A DNA stretch of 64,000 nucleotides from an uncultured Eubacteriales bacterium. GTDB taxonomy: Bacteria; Bacillota; Clostridia; Tissierellales; Peptoniphilaceae. This document shows positions 30,015 to 39,242 of this stretch, one piece after another (within the stretch, counting starts at the first letter, position 1; each line of letters starts with the position of its first letter). Location of the stretch: assembly GCA_902488815.1 (NCBI GenBank), contig CABTXP010000001.1, positions 1 through 64,000 of the forward strand. Reading direction: 5' to 3'. The notes under the pieces are model-generated. The model worked only from the letters and a program-made list of their open reading frames with translations, was not told the origin of the DNA and did not search any database. Made by a program: the position numbers and the translations under genes.

Positions 30015-30090
30015 TGGAGCTATTAGCGGGACTTGAACCCGCGACCTCTACATTACCAATGTAGTGCTCTACCGTCTGAGCTATAATAGC
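30015..30090 (-). tRNA. tRNA-Thr (anticodon GGT)
   Basis: Minus-strand cloverleaf of 76 bases. Acceptor stem GCTATTA/TAATAGC, D-arm GCTC...GAGC, anticodon stem CTACA/TGTAG with loop TTGGTAA (anticodon GGT), T-arm GCGGG-TTCAAGT-CCCGC, discriminator U and an encoded CCA. Decodes ACC and ACT. Confidence 0.96.
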
Positions 30091-30123
30091 GTGCTTATAT
30101 TCTACAAAGGTTTCATGTATTAG

Positions 30124-30756
30124 TCAATGTTTAAATTCCCCATAGTGTATGGACATATTGAGAGTGCGAAACTTGTGCTCATACTCCGTCACAATATTGT
30201 CAGGGTATTCACTTAGCTTCATGTTGAAGTCACTCTTTATTATTTCAAAGCCTTCATCTTCAAAATATTTTAGAGAGTCTTCAAACAAATCTCTGTCGTC
30301 TGTCTTAAAGTAAATCTTACCCTCGGGCTGTAAAAGTTTTTTGTAAATTTTTAAAAGTCTGGGGTGAGTGAGCCTTCTCTTCTTATGCCTTTCCTTGGGC
30401 CAAGGGTTGCAAAAGTTAATGTATATTCCATTTATCTCCCCTTCCCCTACAATCTCCGCAATGTTGTCCACGTCATAGGGAATGCATCTCACGTTAGAAA
30501 GTTCTTCTTCTCTTATCTTGCGAGTGGCATAGACAAAGGCATTTGACTCTCTGTCAATTATTATATAGTTGGTGTTGGGGGTTCTTTTTGCAAGTTCTTT
30601 TATAAACTGTCCCTTCCCTGCACCTAATTCTAAATATATGTCGTTGTCGTTTTTAAATTCTTCACTCCACTTGCCCTTTAAGTGCTCCGGATCAAAGATG
30701 ACATAGGGATTCTCTCTCATCTCAGGGATCGCAAAGTGTTTTTTTCTAAGTCTCAT
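30124..30756 (-). CDS. trmB: tRNA (guanine-N7-)-methyltransferase TrmB
   Basis: SAM-dependent enzyme of 210 residues that makes m7G46 in the tRNA variable loop. Motif I is LELGAGKGQFI near residue 41. The TrmB signature NFCNPWPKERHKKRRL is near 118. The C-terminus has TEYEHKF. Start ATG overlaps the YacP-like stop (ATGA). It lies in a run of RNA-modification and RNA-processing genes. Confidence 0.96.
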   Translation of the reverse strand: MRLRKKHFAIPEMRENPYVIFDPEHLKGKWSEEFKNDNDIYLELGAGKGQFIKELAKRTPNTNYIIIDRESNAFVYATRKIREEELSNVRCIPYDVDNIAEIVGEGEINGIYINFCNPWPKERHKKRRLTHPRLLKIYKKLLQPEGKIYFKTDDRDLFEDSLKYFEDEGFEIIKSDFNMKLSEYPDNIVTEYEHKFRTLNMSIHYGEFKH

Positions 30757-31286
30757 TCTTTCAAATTATCCTTTAACTCAACAAGCTGTTCTTTTAAACT
30801 GTCATCCAAGGCGCCAATGTGATTTTTAGAATCACTTGTTATGTCCTTGCTCTTTCTTTCAATTTTATTTCTCTCGCTTTCCACTTCAGCGTAAAGTTCC
30901 ATGGCGGAAATTCTGCTGCCGCCCCTTTGCAAAATAATTTGTTGCTCGATTTTGTCAGAGGTTGCGACACGCACTCTTCTCACTCTTCCGATTTTATCAA
31001 GTTCCTTTTCAATAAAGTGGTCCGCCGTTTCAAATTCCTTTGTAAAGACTACATATATGCCCCCGACTTTGTAGACCTTGCCGGGAGACTTCTTAACTCT
31101 GTAGGCGTCGTATACAAGTATTACCTCCTGGTCAGTGACGTGGGCGTACTCAATCATTAAATCAGTTAATTCAATCCGTGCCTTTTCCAAGTCCACTTTC
31201 ATCGTGTCCTTAAAAATATCCCAAGAGTTTATTATGTTGTATCCGTCTACAAAAAGGTAGTCCCTGTCTTTTAAATACCTGAGCAT
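30753..31286 (-). CDS. NYN/PIN-like nuclease, YacP/Rae1 family
   Basis: Protein of 177 residues with an NYN (PIN-like) fold: acidic residues in FVDGYNIINSW, VLVYDAYRVK, ETADHFIEKEL and VATSDKIEQQ. In Bacillus the YacP homologue is Rae1, a ribosome-associated mRNA endonuclease. The C-terminal tail (about 150-177) is charged. It overlaps rlmB by 16 bases and trmB by 4. Gene order cysS-mrnC-(thyX)-rlmB-yacP is conserved in Firmicutes. Confidence 0.9.
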   Translation of the reverse strand: MLRYLKDRDYLFVDGYNIINSWDIFKDTMKVDLEKARIELTDLMIEYAHVTDQEVILVYDAYRVKKSPGKVYKVGGIYVVFTKEFETADHFIEKELDKIGRVRRVRVATSDKIEQQIILQRGGSRISAMELYAEVESERNKIERKSKDITSDSKNHIGALDDSLKEQLVELKDNLKE

Positions 31287-32005
31287 TGTCTTTGTATTTC
31301 AAATATTACAATACTTGCAGCGCATGATGCGTTAAGAGAGTCGAAGGGGTTTGACATGGGAATCTTAACTGCGCCGTCACAGTTTTTAAGTATGGAGGGG
31401 GATATGCCCTTGCCTTCGTTACCTACTACTATTGCCACATTGCCCTTTAGGTCCGTGTTGTAATATTCATTGCCTTCCATGTCCAAACCGTAGATCCAGT
31501 ATCCGGCGTCCTTCAGTTTTTTAATGGTGTTTGAAATATTTGTAACACGAGCCACCTTTATCTTGTCAACGGCACCTGCCGATGCCTTGTATGCTCCTTC
31601 ATTTACCTGTGCCGCTCTGTGCTTCGGGATAATTATGCCGTCAAAGCCTGCGCCGTATGCGCTTCTTGCAATGGCTCCCAAGTTGTGAGAGTCTTGTACT
31701 TCGTCTAAGATTACAATTTGTCCCGGCTTGTTCTTTTCTTTGGCAAAGGCTATTATGTCTTCAACTTCGGAATAGACAAAGTCATTTACCATTGCCACTA
31801 CTCCCTGGTGGTTCTTGCCTTCCGCCATCTCGTCCAATTTTTTTCTGTCCACTTCGCCAATGGGAATTTTTTTCTCCCTTGCCATGGCGTAGATTTTATT
31901 AATGGAGCCTTCCATCTCCCTTGACTGAAGGTAGATCTTCTTAACTCTTCCTTCTTTTAACACTTCTATAACCGGGTTTCTGCCGTATATATATAAATCT
32001 TTCAT
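31271..32005 (-). CDS. rlmB: 23S rRNA/tRNA 2'-O-methyltransferase, RlmB/TrmH family
   Basis: SPOUT-class methyltransferase of 244 residues. An N-terminal RNA-binding domain (YIYGRNPVIEVLKEG) is followed by the knotted catalytic domain with motif 1 DSHNLGAIARSAYGAG near 110, motif 2 GNEGKGISP near 196 and motif 3 IPMSNPFDSLNASCA. Probable target is G2251 of 23S rRNA (RlmB) or an equivalent site. AGGAG precedes the ATG, immediately after thyX. Confidence 0.92.
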   Translation of the reverse strand: MKDLYIYGRNPVIEVLKEGRVKKIYLQSREMEGSINKIYAMAREKKIPIGEVDRKKLDEMAEGKNHQGVVAMVNDFVYSEVEDIIAFAKEKNKPGQIVILDEVQDSHNLGAIARSAYGAGFDGIIIPKHRAAQVNEGAYKASAGAVDKIKVARVTNISNTIKKLKDAGYWIYGLDMEGNEYYNTDLKGNVAIVVGNEGKGISPSILKNCDGAVKIPMSNPFDSLNASCAASIVIFEIQRQCSGI

Positions 32006-32763
32006 TACAAACTCCTGTAGTATTCTCTCACTTCATTTATTTTGCCGCAGGTCATTTTGCCTTCGGGACATGGTCCCGTTACACATGAAGGGCCTTGGTT
32101 TTTAAAGAGTATGGGGGAGATTTTTTTAAGCTCGATTAACATAAGTCGTGCCATTTCTCTTATCTCCCATTGAGCTCTGTTGCAGCATCTGAGTTTTAAA
32201 AAGTGGTGTAGGCTCCTTACGTTCATGGTAAAGACGATTTTCGTCTCACAGGCGTTTGGGAAGACATATCTCGCGTCTTCAAGAGCTTCCTTCTCCACCA
32301 TCTTCCTTGCCTCTTTTTCATCCTTACCCGCCACAACAAGTGGCTTTATTTTTTCGGCGACTAAAACTTCCACAAGTTCTTCATAGGCTTTCTTGTCATT
32401 TTCCATTGCCTTATAAAAAATTTCCCTAGCTTTTTCATTTTCTTCTATTGCGGGAGGTACTACATATTTAAAGTCCGTTAAGTTTACATATCGCTGTGAC
32501 TGTTGTGAGTAGCTTGCAATTCTGTGGCGCACCAATTGATGTGAAAGGGCCCTTGATATTCCTTCCACTGCAAAGGTAAAGCTTGCGTGTTCCAATGGAG
32601 AGTCGTGAGAGAGTCCCATTAACATGTTTAAAAATCTCTCCACGTCTTCCGGGCTCATCTTTTCTCTGATTTCTTCCACGCCCACCTTTGAATAACAAAG
32701 CTTGGCACTTTGAGCTATAACCTCTTCAGGATTTTGTGTATGAGAAATTATTTCAACCTTCAT
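32005..32763 (-). CDS. thyX: flavin-dependent thymidylate synthase ThyX
   Basis: FAD-dependent enzyme of 252 residues making dTMP from dUMP with methylene-THF, without using up THF as a reductant. The ThyX signature [14 protein letters not shown] covers about residues 79-92. C-terminal [12 protein letters not shown] with the catalytic-region [15 protein letters not shown] is present. I use ATG 32763, preceded by AAGGAG at 5 bases, rather than the GTG two codons earlier. Inserted between mrnC and rlmB. It implies dihydrofolate-reductase-independent thymidylate synthesis may operate here. Confidence 0.96.
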   Translation of the reverse strand: MKVEIISHTQNPEEVIAQSAKLCYSKVGVEEIREKMSPEDVERFLNMLMGLSHDSPLEHASFTFAVEGISRALSHQLVRHRIASYSQQSQRYVNLTDFKYVVPPAIEENEKAREIFYKAMENDKKAYEELVEVLVAEKIKPLVVAGKDEKEARKMVEKEALEDARYVFPNACETKIVFTMNVRSLHHFLKLRCCNRAQWEIREMARLMLIELKKISPILFKNQGPSCVTGPCPEGKMTCGKINEVREYYRSL

Positions 32764-33169
32764 ATTCACTCCTTATTATTTCAAAAAGTTCAAAAAGCCT
32801 TTCGTCTTCTCTCTTTAAATACAAGTAGCCTACAAGTGCCTCAAAGCCCGTGGCAATTCTGTAAATATTTACGTCGGTGTTTTTGGGCACCGTGTGAGGC
32901 TTTTGGTTTCTCCCTCTTTTAAAAATATGCTCTTCCTCTTCAGTCAACACTTCACTTATGAGTTCATAGGCGGTTTTTTGTCCCCTTGCACTTACAATCT
33001 TTGAAGTCATTCTGTGCAAGGTCTTGGGGTTTAGCTTCATCTTTGTAACCAAAATTCGAGCAAAGACTTCGTAGACCGCATCGCCGACAAAGGCAAGTGC
33101 CAAGGGACTTAAAAGTTCCGGCCTTTCTATGTCAAAATATTCTCTGAAAAGATCTAAATTTTTCTCCAA
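32753..33169 (-). CDS. mrnC: Mini-ribonuclease 3
   Basis: RNase III-type catalytic domain without a double-stranded RNA-binding domain, 138 residues. In Bacillus it matures 23S rRNA ends. The signature [16 protein letters not shown] lies near residues 22-37, with an acidic residue EALVGYLYL in the C-terminal helix. TTG start inside the cysS 3' end (16-base overlap). The 3' end overlaps thyX by 11 bases. Confidence 0.93.
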   Translation of the reverse strand: MEKNLDLFREYFDIERPELLSPLALAFVGDAVYEVFARILVTKMKLNPKTLHRMTSKIVSARGQKTAYELISEVLTEEEEHIFKRGRNQKPHTVPKNTDVNIYRIATGFEALVGYLYLKREDERLFELFEIIRSEYEG

Positions 33170-34551
33170 GTTGTGCCGCCTCTTTGGTCCTTTATTTCAA
33201 TGCCCATTTCAAGTAATTGGTCTCTAATTTTATCTGCCGTGGCAAAATCTTTTTCCTTGCGAGCGACCTTTCTCTTTTCGATTAAATCCAAAACTTCGTC
33301 TTCCAAACTTTCTCTCTCCTTGTGCAAAAGTCCCAAGACATTTGAAAGAGTGAGGAGTAAATCCAAGGCTCTCTTCACAAGTTCTTTGGAAGATTTTTCG
33401 TCTATGTCCACATTTATTTCTTTAACCAAGTTAAAAATTGCAGTTAAACCGTCGGCAGTATTAAGGTCATCGTCCATTGCCTTTACAAATTCTTCTTCCA
33501 CTTCTTCAATTTGTTGCCAAAGAATTTCTTCTTCCTTTGACATTTCTCTGTCCTCAGCAGTTTTTAAAAGGTCTTCCAACTTGTACTTTGCGTTGTAAAT
33601 TCTGTCCAAGGAATTTTTGCAAGCGTCCATTACTTCCTTTGTAAAATTAAGAGGACTTCTGTAGTGAGAAGTTAAGAGGAAGTATCTCAACACTTCCAAG
33701 TCGTATAGCTTTGAAATATCTCTAACTGTAAAGAAGTTGCCTAAGGACTTACTCATCTTTTCGTTGTTTACGTTGATCATTGAGTTGTGAAGCCAGTATC
33801 TTGCAAAAGTTTTGTCCGTCAAAGTTTCGGACTGTGCAATTTCGTTTTCGTGGTGCGGGAATTGTAAGTCTTCTCCGCCGGCGTGAATGTCAATTGTGTC
33901 TCCAAGTATAGTCTTTGCCATTACGGAGCATTCAATGTGCCAGCCCGGTCTTCCCTCTCCCCAAGGCGCCTTCCAGTATGGCTCTCCCTCTTTTTTATTT
34001 TTCCAAAGGGCGAAGTCTAACGGGTTCTTCTTAAGTTCCGACACATCCACTCTTGCCCCTGCAAGTAAGTCGTCGATTTTCTTTTTGGAAAGCTTGCCGT
34101 AGTCCTTTGCCGCTTCTATATTAAAGTACACGTCCCCTTCTGAGACATAGGCGGCATTCTTGTCAATAAGACCTTGGACAAAGTCTATAATTTCACCAAT
34201 GTGTTCCGTGGCGCGTGGGTGAATTGTCTCATAGTCGTAGAAGTTTAAGCCTCCCACGTCCTCTTTAAATTCCTTAATATATTTATCCGCCACATCAGCC
34301 ACAGTTGTGCCTTCTTCATTGGCTCTGTTTATAAGCTTGTCGTCAATGTCCGTAAAGTTTACGACAAATTTTACTTTGTAGCCCTTGTATATAAAGTATC
34401 TTCTCAATGTGTCAAAGACTACAATAGGTCTTGCATTGCCTACGTGAATGTAGTTATAAACCGTGGGGCCGCAGCAATACATTGTGACTTCATTTGCTTT
34501 AATAGGTACAAATTCTTCTTTTTTTCGCGTAAGTGTATTGTAAAGTTTCAT
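33154..34551 (-). CDS. cysS: cysteinyl-tRNA synthetase
   Basis: Class I aminoacyl-tRNA synthetase of 465 residues charging tRNA-Cys. Zinc-site CCGPTVYN and the HIGH-type YIHVGNARP near 30-40, zinc ligands in GWHIECS and HHENEIAQ, and the KMSKS loop EKMSKSLGN near 265. GGAGGAATA leads the ATG, which overlaps the Nudix gene stop by one base. No T-box leader is seen in front of it; it is transcribed with the upstream Nudix gene. Confidence 0.98.
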   Translation of the reverse strand: MKLYNTLTRKKEEFVPIKANEVTMYCCGPTVYNYIHVGNARPIVVFDTLRRYFIYKGYKVKFVVNFTDIDDKLINRANEEGTTVADVADKYIKEFKEDVGGLNFYDYETIHPRATEHIGEIIDFVQGLIDKNAAYVSEGDVYFNIEAAKDYGKLSKKKIDDLLAGARVDVSELKKNPLDFALWKNKKEGEPYWKAPWGEGRPGWHIECSVMAKTILGDTIDIHAGGEDLQFPHHENEIAQSETLTDKTFARYWLHNSMINVNNEKMSKSLGNFFTVRDISKLYDLEVLRYFLLTSHYRSPLNFTKEVMDACKNSLDRIYNAKYKLEDLLKTAEDREMSKEEEILWQQIEEVEEEFVKAMDDDLNTADGLTAIFNLVKEINVDIDEKSSKELVKRALDLLLTLSNVLGLLHKERESLEDEVLDLIEKRKVARKEKDFATADKIRDQLLEMGIEIKDQRGGTTWRKI

Positions 34552-35066
34552 TATTCCTCCCTCAGTGTAAATTTTCCCACACTGTTAAAAAATTTTTTAT
34601 AGTAATCCAATTTAATAAACTTGCCTTCATCTATGAGTTTAAAAATTTCATTGACACTTGCTATTTTAACATCCTGTACTTCTTCTTTTTGTATGACAAT
34701 GTCTTCTATGTTTACAATTTTGTCGCAAAGGTATATGTAAAAGATGCCTCCGCACTCGGTGATAATCCGTTTAAGTTTTAGCTCCGAAGGCAAAATGTCA
34801 AGAGACAACTCTTCTTCTATCTCTCTTACAATGCCTTCAAGCGGCGTCTCGCCTGCGTGGACACTTCCACCTGCGGAACAGTACCAAAGGTCGGGGAAAG
34901 TCTTCTTGTTCTTCGCCCTCTTTTGAATAATGTATTTGTCCTCTGCCACTCTTATCCATGACTCCACTATTATATGATATTCTCCGGGACCTAATATTTG
35001 TCCTCTCTTTATCGTCTTATTCTTTTTCTTTCCGCTCTTGTCATAAACGTCCCAATACTCAGCCAT
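34551..35066 (-). CDS. Nudix hydrolase
   Basis: Protein of 171 residues with an intact Nudix box GGSVHAGETPLEGIVREIEEEL near 66-87 (catalytic RE..EE present). It resembles isopentenyl-diphosphate isomerase-like Nudix proteins in the N-terminal WDVYDKSG and KYIIQKRA segments. Which diphosphate it cleaves is unknown. Start MAEYW at 35066, with GGTGATA just upstream; an in-frame extension of ten codons is unsupported. First gene of the cysS operon. Confidence 0.85.
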   Translation of the reverse strand: MAEYWDVYDKSGKKKNKTIKRGQILGPGEYHIIVESWIRVAEDKYIIQKRAKNKKTFPDLWYCSAGGSVHAGETPLEGIVREIEEELSLDILPSELKLKRIITECGGIFYIYLCDKIVNIEDIVIQKEEVQDVKIASVNEIFKLIDEGKFIKLDYYKKFFNSVGKFTLREE

Positions 35067-35162
35067 ATTATCACCGATATCATTATAACACAGCAAGGAC
35101 TATGAATTATTAGAAATAATATAAGATTGATGGTAGAATAGTTAATTAAAGTAGGTGACGAA

Positions 35163-36164
35163 ATGATAGAAGTAAAAAATCTCACAAAAATATTTTCAAT
35201 AGACGGCAAGGAGTTTAAAGCTGTAGACGACGTGAGCTTTAAAGTAAATGCCGGAGAGATATACGGCATCATAGGTCTCTCCGGTGCGGGCAAGTCCACA
35301 GTGGTACGCTGCATCAACAGACTTGAAGAGCCGGACGGAGGAGATATATTGGTAGACGGCCAAAGTATTCTTGCTCTGCCTCACAATGAACTGTTAAAAG
35401 AGAGAAAAGAAATCGGCATGATCTTTCAAGCCTTTAACCTCTTTAGTCAAAAGACAGTTTATGAAAATATCGCCTTTCCATTAAAAATTTCAGACTACGG
35501 CAAAGAAGAAATAGATAAAAGAGTTGAAGAGCTTTTAAGTTTTATAGATTTAAAACACAAAAAGAACGCATACCCCTCGGAGCTCTCCGGAGGACAAAAA
35601 CAACGTGTAGCAATAGCAAGAGCTATTGCCACCTCGCCTAAGATTCTTCTTTCAGACGAAGGTACATCCGCTCTTGACCCGGCAAACACAAAGAGTATAT
35701 TGGAACTTCTAAGGAACGTCGTAAAAAAATACAACACCACAATAATTATGATCACTCACCAAATGGAAGTGGCAAAAGAAATTTGCGACCGCATTGCCGT
35801 AATGGAAAACGGAAGAATTGTAGAAGAAAATACAGTTGAAGAACTCTTTAAAAATCCAAAGACCAATCTTACAAAGTCCTTTGTCCATTCAGTAAAGGGC
35901 AAAGAAACCGAAGTCATTGACAGACAAAGATTTACAGGACAAATTGTAAGACTGTCCTATGGAGATACGGACTACTGTTCACCTATACTGTCCGACGCCA
36001 TCAAAAAATTTGACGTGGATGTAAATATACTAACAGGAAATATAAACAACCTTTCCGACAAAAGTGTGGGCTATTTAATAGTAGAGTTTAAGGGAAGAGA
36101 TGAAGAGATTTTAAAGGCAATATCTTTTCTGAAGAGTAAAAACGTAAACTGTGAGGTGCTTTAA
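35163..36164 (+). CDS. metN: methionine ABC importer ATPase MetN
   Basis: ATPase of 333 residues energising methionine uptake. Walker A GLSGAGKSTV near 38, signature LSGGQKQR near 141, Walker B ILLSDEGTSALD, and a C-terminal NIL domain (about 255-333) that binds methionine and represses transport. The 66-base gap to the Nudix gene is too short for an S-box riboswitch, so control must act otherwise. It overlaps metI by one base. GTAGGTGACGAA in front of the ATG. Confidence 0.94.
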   Translation: MIEVKNLTKIFSIDGKEFKAVDDVSFKVNAGEIYGIIGLSGAGKSTVVRCINRLEEPDGGDILVDGQSILALPHNELLKERKEIGMIFQAFNLFSQKTVYENIAFPLKISDYGKEEIDKRVEELLSFIDLKHKKNAYPSELSGGQKQRVAIARAIATSPKILLSDEGTSALDPANTKSILELLRNVVKKYNTTIIMITHQMEVAKEICDRIAVMENGRIVEENTVEELFKNPKTNLTKSFVHSVKGKETEVIDRQRFTGQIVRLSYGDTDYCSPILSDAIKKFDVDVNILTGNINNLSDKSVGYLIVEFKGRDEEILKAISFLKSKNVNCEVL

Positions 36165-36814
36165 TGGAAAATATATTTAAAATAGTAGGCCCCGCCATAC
36201 CTCAAACAATTTACATGGTGCTTTTCTCATCAATTATAGCTGTAGTCTTCGGAATGCTTTTGGGAATAATTTTAACTCTCACACGTCCAGGAGGCCTGAG
36301 AGAAATAAAAAGTCTATATAGTTTTTTAGACTTTGTAGTAAACATAATGAGATCACTGCCCTTTATTATCTTAATGATTGTAGTGCTTCCCCTTACAAAA
36401 GTAATTGTCGGCAAGGGCTACGGCACAAACGCCTCAATAGTACCCCTTTCAATCTCCGCAATACCTTTTGTGGCAAGAATTATCGAAGGGTACTTAATCC
36501 AAGTTGACAAGGGCATAATAGATGCGGCAAAGAGTATGGGAGCCACAACTTCTCAGATTGTATTCAAAGTTTTAATACCTGAATCAATGCCTGCTATTGT
36601 AAACGGTATAACTTTGACTATAATAAATATAATCGGTTATTCGGCAATGGCGGGAGCAATAGGCGGCGGCGGCCTTGGGGATGTAGCTCTTCGATATGGA
36701 TACCAAAGAGGACAAACCGATGTATTGTTTGTAACAGTCGTAGTAATAATAATATTTGTACAACTGATACAATTTGTTGGAAACAGTATCTCCAACAATA
36801 TTAATAAAAAATAG
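36164..36814 (+). CDS. metI: methionine ABC importer permease MetI
   Basis: Membrane permease of 216 residues, about five helices, forming a homodimer. The EAA loop is GIIDAAKSMGATTSQIVFKVLIPE near 118-141. The segment GAIGGGGLGDVALRYGYQR is the usual family landmark. ATG directly at the metN stop. Family and context fit MetI rather than another amino-acid permease. Confidence 0.94.
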   Translation: MENIFKIVGPAIPQTIYMVLFSSIIAVVFGMLLGIILTLTRPGGLREIKSLYSFLDFVVNIMRSLPFIILMIVVLPLTKVIVGKGYGTNASIVPLSISAIPFVARIIEGYLIQVDKGIIDAAKSMGATTSQIVFKVLIPESMPAIVNGITLTIINIIGYSAMAGAIGGGGLGDVALRYGYQRGQTDVLFVTVVVIIIFVQLIQFVGNSISNNINKK

Positions 36815-36822
36815 GAGGAAAT

Positions 36823-37659
36823 ATGAAAAAGAAATTATTTGCAATAGTCTTAGGACTTGTACTGATTTTAACTGCCTGTGGCAGCAACAAAGACGATCAA
36901 AAAGCGGAAGCACCTGCTGAAAATGCACCTGCTGAATCAAATGAAATTGTAATCGGCGTATCACCGGTGCCCCACGAAGAAATTATTGAAAACTTAAAGG
37001 ACGACTTTAAAGAAGCCGGCCTTGATGTAAAGGTAGTAGTATTTGACGACTATATTCAACCTAACATTCAAACAAACGAAGGCGACTTGGACGCAAACTT
37101 CTACCAACATAAGCCTTACTTAGATGCATTTAATAAAGAACAAGGCACAGACCTTGTAAGTATAGGTGGAGTTCATATTGAACCCCTTGGCGTATACTCA
37201 GACAAAATAAGCGACTTAAACGACCTGCCTGAAGGCGCAACAATTATTATTCCAAACGACACATCAAACGGAGCAAGAGCTCTACTTATTTTGGAAAAGA
37301 ACGGCGTAATAAAACTTAAAGACTCAACAGATGTCAATGCAACAGAACAAGACATAGTTGAAAATCCCAAGAACATTAAATTCGTTCCAATGGAAGCAGC
37401 TAGTATAGCAGGAGTATATAAAGATGCAGATGCCGCAGTAATCAACTCCAACTATGCACTTGGCGCAGGCTTAAATCCGGGCACAGATTCAATTGCGATT
37501 GAAGATGCGGTAGACAACCCCTATGCAAACATAGTTGTTGTTAAAAACGGCAGAGAAGGGGAAGAAAAATTCAAGAAATTTATGGAAGTTCTTCAATCAG
37601 AAAAAACTAAGAAGTTTATCGAAGAAAAATACGAAGGCGCAATAATCCCCGCGTTTTAA
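36823..37659 (+). CDS. metQ: methionine-binding lipoprotein MetQ
   Basis: Substrate-binding lipoprotein of 278 residues (NLPA/MetQ family). Lipobox LTACG with Cys near 19, a short Ala/Glu-rich linker, then a two-lobe fold beginning EIVIGVSPVPHEEI and containing the family segment DANFYQHKPYLDAFN. D-, L-methionine or analogues are the expected ligands. AGGAGGAAAT ribosome binding site. Followed by a strong terminator. Confidence 0.94.
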   Translation: MKKKLFAIVLGLVLILTACGSNKDDQKAEAPAENAPAESNEIVIGVSPVPHEEIIENLKDDFKEAGLDVKVVVFDDYIQPNIQTNEGDLDANFYQHKPYLDAFNKEQGTDLVSIGGVHIEPLGVYSDKISDLNDLPEGATIIIPNDTSNGARALLILEKNGVIKLKDSTDVNATEQDIVENPKNIKFVPMEAASIAGVYKDADAAVINSNYALGAGLNPGTDSIAIEDAVDNPYANIVVVKNGREGEEKFKKFMEVLQSEKTKKFIEEKYEGAIIPAF

Positions 37660-37671
37660 TGATTAATACTT

Positions 37672-37693
37672 AAAGCACTCTAAGGAGTGCTTT
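37672..37693 (+). terminator. terminator of metNIQ
   Basis: Stem AAAGCACTC/GAGTGCTTT with loop TAAG, embedded in a run of seven T. Confidence 0.88.
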
Positions 37694-37710
37694 TTTTATT
37701 GGGTGAGGTG

Positions 37711-37777
37711 GGGGACATTCGCACTTCCGATTGGGGACATTCGTGGAATGAGTGAAACGAATGAAACGTGTGTCCCC
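37711..37777. repeat. GGGGACA palindromic repeat, cluster A
   Basis: One truncated unit begins at 37711 (GGGGACATTCGC). One complete unit spans 37733-37777, starting GGGGACATTCGT and ending ACGTGTGTCCCC; the ends pair as GGGGACA/TGTCCCC. Same family as clusters B and C. The interior is another imperfect repeat (ATGAGTGAAACGAATGAAAC). Non-coding. Confidence 0.85.
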
Positions 37778-37850
37778 TATTAACAAATGTAACCTTATTG
37801 TAATTTGTATTATAAAAAATACTTTGATAACCTATTACTTGAGGTGAATT

Positions 37851-39224
37851 ATGAAAAAAATATTAACAGCAATGGTACTTTCATTGCTCTTGGTCTTAGG
37901 TGCATGCAGTCCCGCATCCCTTTCATACTTGGACCAAGTATCAAAGACATCAAAGTGGACAAACTATACCCAAGAAGGTAATGTAACGGTAAAAATCGAA
38001 ACCAAGGACGATGATGGCAAAGATTTAAATATTACAATCCCTGCAGAATTTAAATCAACAGCTGAAGGCGTAAAAGGCAAAGTCGACGTTAAATACGACT
38101 TAAAGTCCTTAAAAGAAAGTTTGCAAAGTGTAATAGAAAATCCGGAATCAAACTTAGACCTTCCTGATGAACTGAAACTCACAGTGTTTGCAAACGGAAC
38201 AAAAATCGCAGTTAAAAAATCAGATATATTACAACTTGGCGACGATATTGTTCCAAATGAAATTAAAAATATAAAAGAAGAGTACATCGGATTTGATTCA
38301 ACAGGTCAAGAAGACATGGATCAAAAGAAGTTGGAAGAATACGTTAAGTCTGAAGAGTTTAAAGCGGACATGCTTAAACTGATTAAAGACGGTTTAGACG
38401 GATTTAAAGCTTCAAAGGAAATGACAGTTGAAAAGAACACCTACACCTACGAAGCAACATTGGAAGACGCATTGGACGACTTTGAAGATGCAGTTGAAAC
38501 ACTTGCAAAAAATCGCGACAAAGTAGCAACTACAGTTGCGGACATGGCAGCAAAAATGGGCTACAAAGATGTAACTGCTGATAAAGTTAAGACAGAACTT
38601 GCAAAGATAAAATCAGACGATTTAGACGACGCTTTCGATTCAGATGATGAACTTAAAGATTCAAAAGTAAAATTCTCCACAACATTTGGCGAAAATACAA
38701 TGGACCAAACTTTCAACATTAAATTTAAAATTAAAGACTTAGGCACAGTTTCAGTTGAAGCAACAACAAAGACAGTTAAGGATGACAAGGCAAAAGTAAG
38801 CTATCCTACAAGTGTAAAATACTACACACAAGAAGATTTGATGAAGTCAGTTGCACCGAATCAAGGACCTATGTTTATCGTATCATTGAAAGACGACATC
38901 GTAGAATTTGAAGACGTACAACCTATTATAAAAGACAGCAGAACCTTGGTACCATTTAGAGCCATCTTGGAAAAAGCCGGCGCAAAAGTTGATTGGAATC
39001 AAGAAGACAAAAAAGTCACAGCTGAATTGGACGGCAAAAAAATTGAAATGACCATCGGCCAAAAGAAAATCATGGTGGACGGCAAAGAAGTTGAACTTGA
39101 TGTAGCACCCATGATTAAAGAAGGCAGAACATTAATCCCTCTAAGAGGAATGTTTGAAAACTTAGGATTTGAAGTTGAATACGAAAAAGTTGGCCAAATC
39201 CACTCAATAGAAATTGAAAAATAA
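37851..39224 (+). CDS. lipoprotein with C-terminal stalk (copper amine oxidase N-terminal-like) domain
   Basis: Secreted lipoprotein of 457 residues. Lipobox LGAC with Cys near 19. A long, Lys/Asp-rich helical and beta region spans about 25-330. The C-terminal 110 residues form the copper-amine-oxidase N1/stalk domain with its two characteristic repeats VQPIIKDSRTLVPFRAI and VAPMIKEGRTLIPLRGMF. Such domains are cell-surface binding modules in Firmicutes. No catalytic residues are seen. GAGGTG ribosome binding site. It is single and flanked on both sides by palindrome clusters. Confidence 0.85.
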   Translation: MKKILTAMVLSLLLVLGACSPASLSYLDQVSKTSKWTNYTQEGNVTVKIETKDDDGKDLNITIPAEFKSTAEGVKGKVDVKYDLKSLKESLQSVIENPESNLDLPDELKLTVFANGTKIAVKKSDILQLGDDIVPNEIKNIKEEYIGFDSTGQEDMDQKKLEEYVKSEEFKADMLKLIKDGLDGFKASKEMTVEKNTYTYEATLEDALDDFEDAVETLAKNRDKVATTVADMAAKMGYKDVTADKVKTELAKIKSDDLDDAFDSDDELKDSKVKFSTTFGENTMDQTFNIKFKIKDLGTVSVEATTKTVKDDKAKVSYPTSVKYYTQEDLMKSVAPNQGPMFIVSLKDDIVEFEDVQPIIKDSRTLVPFRAILEKAGAKVDWNQEDKKVTAELDGKKIEMTIGQKKIMVDGKEVELDVAPMIKEGRTLIPLRGMFENLGFEVEYEKVGQIHSIEIEK

Positions 39225-39242
39225 AAAATAGCAAAACAATAT

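Noticed and set aside
34552..35160. T-box leader for cysS
   Set aside because: cysS starts at the Nudix stop codon; no T-box sequence or specifier stem is visible upstream of the Nudix gene.
35097..35162. S-box (SAM) riboswitch before metN
   Set aside because: Only 66 bases are available and none of the conserved core is seen.
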